The notes under the pieces were generated by a model. That model searched no databases and was not told the origin of the DNA. It was given only the letters and a program-made list of their open reading frames with translations. This document shows, piece by piece, positions 1 to 4,345 of a DNA stretch of 7,410 nucleotides; position 1 is the first letter of the stretch; every line of letters starts with the position of its first letter. Position numbers and translations under genes: made by a program. Origin of the DNA: Lachnospiraceae bacterium (GTDB taxonomy: Bacteria > Bacillota > Clostridia > Lachnospirales > Lachnospiraceae); the NCBI GenBank assembly GCA_021200345.1, contig JAJQGR010000267.1, positions 1 to 7,410 of the forward strand. The letters run 5' to 3'.

Positions 1-235
1 AAAGAACGCGGCGGGTCTGGGTAATGATGGCGGGACAGCCCTCTTCGCGGGGACAGCCGCTGATATCCATGCTGACAAAGATCGCGTTCATGTAGGAGGT
101 GACATCTACCCTGCAGTCATAATAGCTGTGGCAGATACGGCTGATGGTGTCCTCCACCCGGACAGTTTCCGCGCCGCTGATTAACATCTCTTCTCCGATA
201 TCCAGTGCCGAGCGCACCACAAGTTCGGGATTCAT
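1..235 (-). CDS. Threonine/serine exporter family protein (ThrE/YjjP, DUF1212), N-terminal part, runs off the window
   Basis: Only the first 78 codons are visible; the gene continues beyond base 1. It starts at an ATG (235-233) with a GGAGG ribosome site about 6 bases upstream. The protein opens MNPELVVRSALDIGEEMLIS, followed by GAETVRVEDTI and a later VDVTSYMNAIFVSM stretch. This 'alpha-helix, G-A-E-T-x-R-x-E-D' pattern is characteristic of the cytoplasmic N-terminal domain of the ThrE/YjjP family, which exports threonine and serine (or, in other bacteria, dicarboxylates such as succinate) across the membrane. In Firmicutes the family is often split into a YjjP-like and a YjjB-like gene; which form this is cannot be seen. 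It lies 50 bases beyond the tRNA terminator. I see no convincing promoter in that gap, so expression could come from readthrough or a weak local promoter. Family assignment is fairly sure; substrate is inference. Confidence 0.85.
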   Translation of the reverse strand, partial: MNPELVVRSALDIGEEMLISGAETVRVEDTISRICHSYYDCRVDVTSYMNAIFVSMDISGCPREEGCPAIITQTRRVL

Positions 236-285
236 GGAAATCCTCCGTTATCTTCAGAATTGCATTCAATAGAAAGATATCAGTA

Positions 286-321
286 CAAAACAAAAACAGC
301 CGGTTGAATAACAACCGGCTG
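286..321 (-). terminator. Intrinsic terminator downstream of tRNA-Arg
   Basis: A perfect 10-bp inverted repeat, CAGCCGGTTG (297-306) and CAACCGGCTG (312-321), encloses a 5-base loop. On the minus strand it is followed by TTTTTGTTTT (296-287). It begins 7 bases after the tRNA 3' end and so terminates the tRNA transcript before the exporter gene. Confidence 0.9.
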
Positions 322-327
322 AATATA

Positions 328-401
328 CGTGCGTTAGAGGATTCGAACCCCCGGCCTTTTGGTCCGTAGCCAAACGCTCTATCCAGCTGAGCTAAACGCA
401 C
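328..401 (-). tRNA. tRNA-Arg (anticodon ACG)
   Basis: Read on the minus strand, a full cloverleaf folds: acceptor stem GTGCGTT (401-395) with AACGCAC (335-329), D stem GCTC/GAGC, anticodon stem TTTGG/CCAAA enclosing the loop CTACGGA, and a T arm with loop TTCGAAT. The loop gives anticodon ACG, arginine; A34 is normally deaminated to inosine so that it reads CGU, CGC and CGA. The T stem contains two G-U pairs, which is tolerated. The base after the acceptor stem is G (discriminator, 328), followed by TAT, so CCA is not encoded and must be added after transcription. The gene has its own promoter and terminator and stands alone rather than in a tRNA cluster. Confidence 0.97.
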
Positions 402-432
402 ATATTGTTGAGGTCTCCCTCACAGCAACACT

Positions 433-461
433 ATATTAGTACAATTATTTTTGTTTGTCAA
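433..461 (-). promoter_or_regulatory. Sigma-A promoter of tRNA-Arg
   Basis: On the minus strand a consensus -35 TTGACA (461-456) is followed after exactly 17 bases by TAATAT (438-433). Transcription would start near 426, about 25 bases before the tRNA. The near-consensus boxes fit a highly expressed stable RNA. Confidence 0.85.
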
Positions 462-505
462 CCGAAAAATAAAATGAATTTTTTCTAAATACTTTGCCGG
501 TGTAA

Positions 506-534
506 TTGACCGGGGAGAGATGGTTGGATATAAT
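506..534 (+). promoter_or_regulatory. Sigma-A promoter of the HAAS/DUF1700 gene
   Basis: TTGACC (506-511), a 17-base spacer and a consensus TATAAT (529-534). The start site would be near 541, giving a leader of about 50 bases before the ATG at 593. It points away from the tRNA promoter; the two -35 boxes are about 45 bases apart. Confidence 0.8.
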
Positions 535-592
535 GTTCGTGAAAGGCAGAGGAAAGGCTGAGCTTCTGTCCGTGTAAGATTGGGAGTTTTTC

Positions 593-1042
593 ATGACAAA
601 ACAGGAATTTATCAATCATCTGCAAAATTCATTATACGGTCGGGTTCCCGAGGGTGTGGTGCGGGAAAATGTCCTTTATTACGAGCAGTACTTTGAGAGC
701 CAGCGTCAGAAAGGGGTTTCGGAGGAAACGGTCTGTGAACAGATTGGCTCGCCGAAGCTGATTGCGATGAGTATCATTGAGGCGGAAAAGCATGAGACGG
801 GTTCGGCCAGAGAGGAAAGCATGGAATTCTCTGATGATATCACTCCGGAGAGCGGATCTCACTTCACCGTACATTACAGGCGTATACCGGCCTGGCTTGG
901 AACGGTGCTGTTGATGGTGGCAGTGATTTTTATTTTCTGGCTGGTGATCAATATTTTCAGGGTCGCGATTCCGGTGATTGTTCCGGTGGTGATTATTTTA
1001 CTGGGATACAGGATGATCAAAAGATTCATCGCCGGGGCGTAG
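593..1042 (+). CDS. HAAS-domain / DUF1700-family small membrane protein
   Basis: A 149-residue protein starting at ATG with GGGAG 6 bases upstream. Residues 1-70 (opening MTKQEFINHLQNSLYG, then YYEQYFESQRQKG and EQIGSPKLIA) show the helical HAAS/DUF1700 pattern: an N-terminal 'K-x-E-F-x-x-x-L' helix, a 'Y-Y-x-x-Y-F' helix and the 'x-x-x-G-S-P-x-x-I-A' end. A polar, acidic linker (about 71-95) follows. Two hydrophobic segments (about 99-119 and 120-140) close with a basic tail, YRMIKRFIAGA, suggesting a helical hairpin with both ends in the cytoplasm. HAAS domains are thought to act in membrane signalling, often encoded next to a PadR-type regulator. No PadR gene is adjacent here, and the gene has its own promoter, so its partner is unknown. 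Family call is good; function is not established. Confidence 0.85.
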   Translation: MTKQEFINHLQNSLYGRVPEGVVRENVLYYEQYFESQRQKGVSEETVCEQIGSPKLIAMSIIEAEKHETGSAREESMEFSDDITPESGSHFTVHYRRIPAWLGTVLLMVAVIFIFWLVINIFRVAIPVIVPVVIILLGYRMIKRFIAGA

Positions 1043-1052
1043 AAGATGTCAG

Positions 1053-1074
1053 AAAATCATCTGCTGATTATTTT
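1053..1074 (+). terminator. Possible weak AT-rich terminator after the HAAS gene
   Basis: AAAATCATC (1053-1061) and GATTATTTT (1066-1074) form a 9-bp stem with one mismatch and a 4-base loop, 10 bases past the stop. The stem is AT-rich and the T-run is part of the stem, so this is a weak candidate only. Confidence 0.3.
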
Positions 1075-1083
1075 AAAAAGTGA

Positions 1084-1112
1084 GTATAAAATGATTTTCC
1101 ATGGACATACTA
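1084..1112 (+). promoter_or_regulatory. Sigma-G-type (forespore) promoter upstream of the small Asn/Gln-rich ORF
   Basis: GTATA (1084-1088), a 17-base spacer and CATACTA (1106-1112) fit the forespore sigma-G pattern known from Bacillus (-35 GHATR, -10 CATWHTA, 17-18 apart) at every position. The predicted start near 1119 lies about 27 bases before the ATG and just ahead of the ribosome site. No better sigma-A promoter is visible in this gap. The match is seen in the sequence; the sigma factor assignment is inference. Confidence 0.6.
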
Positions 1113-1145
1113 CTTGTGTAAAACAAATAGATAGGAGGTAGGCAA

Positions 1146-1283
1146 ATGTCCAACCAGGAAAATTCAAACTATGAGAATCAGCAGAATAAGCAGGAGAACA
1201 GCTCCAAGAACAGTTCTAAGAATTCTCAGGACAGAAACCAGGAGAAGAATAGTTCTTCCCAGAGCAGCAAGAACTGCAAGTAA
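1146..1283 (+). CDS. Small Asn/Gln/Ser/Lys-rich protein, putative forespore protein
   Basis: A 45-residue ORF from ATG 1146 to TAA 1281. AGGAGGT (1133-1139) lies 6 bases before the start, the strongest ribosome site in the window, and an intrinsic terminator follows, so this is very likely a real gene. The protein opens MSNQENSNYENQQNKQENSS and ends SSKNCK. It has 12 Ser, 11 Asn, 7 Gln and 6 Lys, with only one aromatic residue (Tyr) and one Cys; 30 of 45 residues are Asn, Gln or Ser. It must be disordered and very hydrophilic, with no signal peptide or membrane segment. The composition resembles gamma-type small acid-soluble spore proteins, but the TEFASET cleavage motif of that family is missing. 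With the sigma-G-like promoter upstream, a spore-core role is the best guess. I do not recognise a named family. Confidence 0.75.
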   Translation: MSNQENSNYENQQNKQENSSKNSSKNSQDRNQEKNSSSQSSKNCK

Positions 1284-1331
1284 TCGAGCGTAAAAGACAC
1301 GAAGAAAATAAAAACAGAACAGATACAAAGG

Positions 1332-1357
1332 AAGGGCGTCCGCAGGGGCGCCCTTTT
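1332..1357 (+). terminator. Intrinsic terminator after the small Asn/Gln-rich gene
   Basis: AAGGGCGTCC (1332-1341) pairs with GGGCGCCCTT (1346-1355) over 10 bp with one G-U pair and a 4-base loop, followed by TT (T-run 1354-1357). The T-run is short but the stem is very stable. Confidence 0.8.
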
Positions 1358-1380
1358 GGCGTACCGCGAAAACTTTTATA

Positions 1381-1409
1381 TTGACAGATTTTACCCGGAT
1401 TTGTATTAT
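1381..1409 (+). promoter_or_regulatory. Sigma-A promoter of the rlmL-type/rdgB/yfcE-type operon
   Basis: A consensus TTGACA (1381-1386), 17 bases, then TATTAT (1404-1409). It follows directly after the preceding terminator. An in-frame TTG at 1381 is the -35 box rather than a start codon. The predicted transcription start (about 1416) falls almost on the first ATG of the gene. Confidence 0.7.
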
Positions 1410-1416
1410 AAATAGG

Positions 1417-2574
1417 ATGAAAAAGATGGAGCTGATGGCTCCCTGCCACTTTGGCATGGAGTCCATATTAAAAAAAGAAATTACAGATCTGGGATATGAT
1501 GTGACGGACGTGACCGATGGCAGGGTAACCTTCGCTGGAGATGAGGAGGCTTTGTGCAGGGCGAATATCGGGCTTCGTACGGCGGAGAGGGTACTGTTAA
1601 AGATCGGAAGCTTTCACGCGGAGAGCTTTGAGGAGCTTTTTCAGGGAACCAGAAGTCTGCCTTGGGAGGATTATATTCCGGTGGACGGCAGATTTTGGGT
1701 GACGAAGGCAGCCAGTGTCAAGAGCAGGCTGTTCAGTCCTTCCGATATTCAGTCCATTATGAAAAAAGCCATGGTGGAGCGGATGAAGGAGGTGTATGGG
1801 ATTTCCTGGTTTCAGGAGACGGGAGCGGATTATCCGGTGAGAGTATTCCTCTATAAAGACCAGGTCAGCGTGGCGTTAGACACCACAGGTGAAAGCCTGC
1901 ATAAACGCGGTTATCGCAAACTGGCGGCGAAGGCTCCCATTGCGGAGAATTTGGCGGCGGGACTGATTGCGCTGACACCCTGGCGGGAGGACAGAATTCT
2001 GGTGGACCCATTTTGCGGCAGCGGCACCATTCCCATTGAGGCGGCCCTGATGGCGGCCCATATGGCGCCGGGCATGCACAGGGCTTTTCTGGCGCAGGGA
2101 TGGTCTCATCTGATTCCCAAACGTGTATGGGATGACGCCTATGAGGAGGCCAGAGAGGATGTCCGCCAGGCAGAGCATTGCGATATTCAGGGGTATGATA
2201 TTGATCCGAAGATGGTAGAAATTGCCAGAGCCAATGCGAAAGCGGCCGGGGTGGAGCAGATGATTCATTTTCAGGTAAGACCTGTCAGTCAGCTCAGCCA
2301 TAGCAAGAAATATGGCTTTATCATTACCAATCCGCCCTATGGAGAGCGCCTGGAAGAGAAGGAGACACTTCCCGCACTGTATCGGGAGCTTTGGGAGCAG
2401 TATCAGAAGCTGGACAGCTGGAGCCTGTATTTTATCACATCGCTGGAGGATGTGGAAAAGATCATGGGACGGAAAGCGGATAAAAACCGTAAAATTTATA
2501 ATGGCATGATCAAGACCTGGTATTATCAGTACCTGGGACCGAAGCCGCCGAGGAGAACAAATCTTGATAGATAG
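1417..2574 (+). CDS. THUMP-domain class I rRNA guanine-N2-methyltransferase (RlmL/YpsC type)
   Basis: A 385-residue protein; family members are about 370-390 residues. The start at ATG 1417 gives MKKMELMAPCHFGMESILKK, matching the usual opening of this family. The open frame extends upstream to 1381, but that stretch is the promoter. The N-terminal part up to about residue 155 is ferredoxin-like plus THUMP, which binds RNA. The methyltransferase follows: DPFCGSGTIPIEAA (from D197, SAM-binding loop), GYDIDPK (259-265, acidic residues binding SAM ribose) and NPPYGERL (from N305, the N-P-P-Y catalytic motif of N2-guanine and N6-adenine methyltransferases). E. coli RlmL makes m2G2445 in 23S rRNA; the same target is inferred here. 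The C-terminal RlmK domain of the E. coli protein is absent, as usual in Firmicutes. No clear Shine-Dalgarno precedes the ATG; starts at 1426 or 1435 remain possible. It overlaps the next gene by 11 bases. Confidence 0.93.
   Translation: MKKMELMAPCHFGMESILKKEITDLGYDVTDVTDGRVTFAGDEEALCRANIGLRTAERVLLKIGSFHAESFEELFQGTRSLPWEDYIPVDGRFWVTKAASVKSRLFSPSDIQSIMKKAMVERMKEVYGISWFQETGADYPVRVFLYKDQVSVALDTTGESLHKRGYRKLAAKAPIAENLAAGLIALTPWREDRILVDPFCGSGTIPIEAALMAAHMAPGMHRAFLAQGWSHLIPKRVWDDAYEEAREDVRQAEHCDIQGYDIDPKMVEIARANAKAAGVEQMIHFQVRPVSQLSHSKKYGFIITNPPYGERLEEKETLPALYRELWEQYQKLDSWSLYFITSLEDVEKIMGRKADKNRKIYNGMIKTWYYQYLGPKPPRRTNLDR
2551..2555 (+). promoter_or_regulatory. Ribosome binding site that fixes the TTG start of the RdgB gene
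   Basis: AGGAG ends 8 bases before TTG 2564. It lies inside the end of the upstream gene and supports TTG as start; the protein begins immediately with the conserved strand and A-T-x-N-x-G-K motif, leaving no room for a later ATG. Confidence 0.8.
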
Positions 2575-3160
2575 AATTATTTTCGCAACAGAAAATCCGG
2601 GAAAGATCCGGGAAGTCAAGGCAATTCTGGCGGATCTGGGGCTGGAGGTGCTTTCGTTGAAGGAGGCCGGGCTGACCACCAATGTGGCAGAGACAGGAGA
2701 TACCTTTGAAGCCAACGCGATTTTAAAAGTGAAAGCTGTGGCGGCGGATGATCACACCATTGTCATGGCGGATGATTCGGGACTGGAGGTGGACGCCCTG
2801 GGCAAAGAGCCGGGAGTCTACAGCGCCAGATATCTGGGGGAGGATACCTCTTACCGGGTCAAAAATCAGGCTATTATTGACAGGCTTTCTGAAAAGACTG
2901 GCTTAGAGCGCAGCGCCAGGTTTGTCTGCGTGATCGCGGCGCTTTTGCCGAATGGAAACATTCTGACAGCCAGAGGCACCATTGAGGGCGTTATCGGATA
3001 TGAAGAGAGGGGAGAGGGCGGCTTTGGCTATGACCCTATCTTTATGGTACCTGAGCTGGGGCGCTCTACCGCGGAGCTTACCGCGGAGGAGAAAAACGCT
3101 ATCAGCCATCGGGGCAGGGCGCTGACGGAGATGAAAGAGAAACTTCGGGGGATCTTATGA
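2564..3160 (+). CDS. rdgB: XTP/dITP diphosphatase (RdgB/HAM1 family)
   Basis: This 198-residue protein has the family's usual length. It hydrolyses non-canonical purine nucleotides (XTP, ITP, dITP) to the monophosphate and pyrophosphate, keeping them out of DNA and RNA; it acts in the cytoplasm as a dimer with Mg2+. Signatures in order: FATENPGK (7-14, phosphate-binding loop), ETGDTFEANA (43-52), MADDSGLEVDAL (68-79, with D70-D71 as metal and catalytic acids), PGVYSARY (83-90), EGGFGYDPIF (151-160, base recognition) and ELTAEEKNAISHRGRAL (171-187). The start is TTG, read as Met, supported by AGGAG upstream. It overlaps the methyltransferase by 11 bases and the next gene by 4 (ATGA at 3157), so all three are likely translated from one mRNA with coupling. 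Confidence 0.97.
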   Translation: MIDRIIFATENPGKIREVKAILADLGLEVLSLKEAGLTTNVAETGDTFEANAILKVKAVAADDHTIVMADDSGLEVDALGKEPGVYSARYLGEDTSYRVKNQAIIDRLSEKTGLERSARFVCVIAALLPNGNILTARGTIEGVIGYEERGEGGFGYDPIFMVPELGRSTAELTAEEKNAISHRGRALTEMKEKLRGIL

Positions 3161-3639
3161 GAGTTTTGATTTGCAGTGACAGTCACGGCAGACATGCCAA
3201 TCTGGTCAAAGCAATAGAAAATGAGAAACCGCTGGATATGGTTATTCACTGCGGTGATATAGAGGACGGGGAGGCACTGATCAGGGAAGCGGCTGAGTGT
3301 CATCTGGAGGCAGTGACCGGCAATAATGATTATTTCAGTGAGCTGCCGTCGGAAACCGTGTTCTTACTTGGGGGTAAGAAGGTATGGCTGACCCATGGTC
3401 ACAATTATTTTGTATCCCTGGGAATTGAGCGCCTGAAAGAGGAGGCTGCCAGGAAAAAGGTGGACGTGGTGCTCTTTGGGCATACTCACAGACCTTTTTT
3501 GGAGGAGCAGGACGATATCCTTTTCATCAATCCGGGGAGTATCAGCTATCCCAGGCAGCTTCCCCGCAGACCCAGTTATGTGATGCTGATCATTGATGAC
3601 AATGATCATTGGAAACTGACGCAGAAGTTTGTGACGTGA
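3157..3639 (+). CDS. YfcE/MJ0936-type metallophosphodiesterase
   Basis: A 160-residue protein of the calcineurin-like phosphoesterase superfamily (YfcE/MJ0936 branch), close to full length for the group. The two-metal site is complete: SDSHG (D8, H10), CGD (D34), GNND (N57), THGH (H80) and GHTH (H109, H111). E. coli YfcE and M. jannaschii MJ0936 hydrolyse phosphodiesters in vitro with Mn2+ or Ni2+; the physiological substrate is not established. The ATG overlaps the rdgB stop as ATGA. In many Firmicutes this gene directly follows rdgB, so the pairing is an old one, but sequence alone does not show a shared pathway. The C-terminal LIIDDNDHW strand ends the fold normally. A terminator lies 84 bases downstream. 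Confidence 0.93.
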   Translation: MRVLICSDSHGRHANLVKAIENEKPLDMVIHCGDIEDGEALIREAAECHLEAVTGNNDYFSELPSETVFLLGGKKVWLTHGHNYFVSLGIERLKEEAARKKVDVVLFGHTHRPFLEEQDDILFINPGSISYPRQLPRRPSYVMLIIDDNDHWKLTQKFVT

Positions 3640-3673
3640 GCACTTTTGAAATCGGGCGCGGGGATGACAGTTG

Positions 3674-3706
3674 ACAGGATCAACAGGATAATCCATACAG
3701 GATAAT
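3674..3706 (+). repeat. Three close direct repeats of ACAGGAT
   Basis: ACAGGAT at 3674-3680, then ACAGGATAAT at 3683-3692 and 3697-3706. They lie between the phosphodiesterase stop and its terminator, next to a TTGACA (3671-3676) that lacks a good -10 box. No function is apparent. Confidence 0.5.
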
Positions 3707-3722
3707 ATGTAAATAGTCAGGA

Positions 3723-3750
3723 GGAGGCTCTGAAGGGGCTTCCTTTTTTT
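3723..3750 (+). terminator. Intrinsic terminator of the rlmL-type/rdgB/yfcE-type operon
   Basis: GGAGGCTC (3723-3730) pairs with GGGCTTCC (3736-3743) over 8 bp (two G-U pairs) around a 5-base loop, followed by seven T (3744-3750). It separates the housekeeping operon from the BlaI/M56 module. Confidence 0.88.
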
Positions 3751-3783
3751 GATAGTATTTTTTGGCGGATCCCATTTTTGAGG

Positions 3784-3812
3784 TTGACAGATGAGTCTAA
3801 TGATGTTAGACT
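3784..3812 (+). promoter_or_regulatory. Promoter of the BlaI/M56 operon
   Basis: A consensus TTGACA (3784-3789), 17 bases, then TAGACT (3807-3812) preceded by TG one base before, giving an extended -10. The transcription start would be near 3819. The -10 box lies inside the first dyad and the start site at the edge of the second, as expected for a promoter shut by a bound repressor. Confidence 0.75.
3795..3811. promoter_or_regulatory. Putative BlaI-family operator 1
   Basis: A 17-bp dyad, GTCTAATGATGTTAGAC: 7-base half-sites around 3 bases with one mismatched position; read as AGTCTAA/TTAGACT (3794-3812) it is perfect. It covers the promoter spacer and most of the -10 box. Confidence 0.75.
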
Positions 3813-3818
3813 AAGGAT

Positions 3819-3835
3819 GACTAATAAAATTAGAC
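3819..3835. promoter_or_regulatory. Putative BlaI-family operator 2
   Basis: GACTAATAAAATTAGAC repeats the same 7-3-7 layout and half-site (GTCTAAT consensus, one change in the left arm). Its centre is 24 bases from that of operator 1, so two dimers would sit side by side. It covers the predicted transcription start. Confidence 0.75.
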
Positions 3836-3880
3836 AACGGAAGATGCTCCTTAAAATATGAGTGAAAGGGGAAACGGCGC

Positions 3881-4252
3881 ATGGAAAAATATAAATTAGG
3901 GGAAATGGAAGAGAAATTCGCGGAGTTGATCTGGGAAAAGGAGCCCATTGGGTCGGGGGAACTGGCGAAGCTTGCTGAGAAAGAGTTTGGCTGGAAGAGG
4001 ACGACCACCTATACCATGCTTAAGCGTCTGTGCGTCAGGGAGCTGTTTGTCAATGAGGGCGGAACGGTACGAGCACTGGTGACCAGGGAGGAATTCCAGG
4101 CGGCCAGGGGAGAGCTTTTCCTGGAGGAGAATTTTGATGGCTCTCTGCCCATGTTTCTGGCGGCATTTTCAAAGAGAAAAAAGCTCAGCGGCGACGAGAT
4201 GGAGGAGCTGAAGAAATTGATTGAGGAATATGAGGAAGAGGATTCGCGGTGA
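3881..4252 (+). CDS. BlaI/MecI/CopY-family transcriptional repressor
   Basis: A 123-residue protein, the family's usual length. AAAGGGG (3865-3871) precedes the ATG by 9 bases. Residues 6-70 form the winged helix: LGEMEEKFAELIW, then the turn and recognition helix with GWKRTTTYTMLKRL (37-50), the family's T-x-x-T-x-x-x-x-L signature, and a beta wing. Residues 80-123 are the charged helical dimerisation domain. BlaI and MecI are cut by their M56 partner at an Asn-Phe bond; aligning the tails by eye puts Ala95-Phe96 at that place. It is the first gene of an operon with an M56 protease 93 bases downstream, and twin dyads over its promoter indicate autorepression. It is unlikely to be CopY, since the Cys-rich metal-binding tail is absent (the only Cys is C51). 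Target genes beyond this operon are unknown. Confidence 0.93.
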   Translation: MEKYKLGEMEEKFAELIWEKEPIGSGELAKLAEKEFGWKRTTTYTMLKRLCVRELFVNEGGTVRALVTREEFQAARGELFLEENFDGSLPMFLAAFSKRKKLSGDEMEELKKLIEEYEEEDSR

Positions 4253-4332
4253 AGCTCTGAGGCGATAAGCTGGTGAGGTGTGCATTCGGCGGAAGATGTT
4301 TTTGTGGAGTCATGGCAGGGATCTATCAGAGG

Positions 4333-4339
4333 GGAGAGG
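4333..4339 (+). promoter_or_regulatory. Ribosome binding site that fixes the M56 protease start
   Basis: GGAGAGG lies 6 bases before ATG 4346. An in-frame GTG at 4280 would add 22 polar residues that do not belong to the family and has no properly spaced ribosome site. Confidence 0.8.
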
Positions 4340-4345
4340 AACGAA

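Noticed and set aside
1876..2715. 279-codon open frame on the minus strand
   Set aside because: Antisense shadow of the methyltransferase and rdgB genes, which carry clear family motifs on the plus strand.
3671..3706. Promoter built on TTGACA at 3671
   Set aside because: No acceptable -10 box at 16-18 bases (only CATACA at 17), and a terminator follows directly, so it would drive nothing.
3881..4252. CopY copper repressor as identity of the BlaI-family gene
   Set aside because: It has no C-terminal C-x-C motifs, its partner is an M56 protease, and the copper genes downstream have their own CsoR regulator and operators.
4280..4345. GTG start adding 22 residues to the M56 protease
   Set aside because: The added residues are polar, not family-like, and the ATG at 4346 has a well-spaced GGAGAGG.
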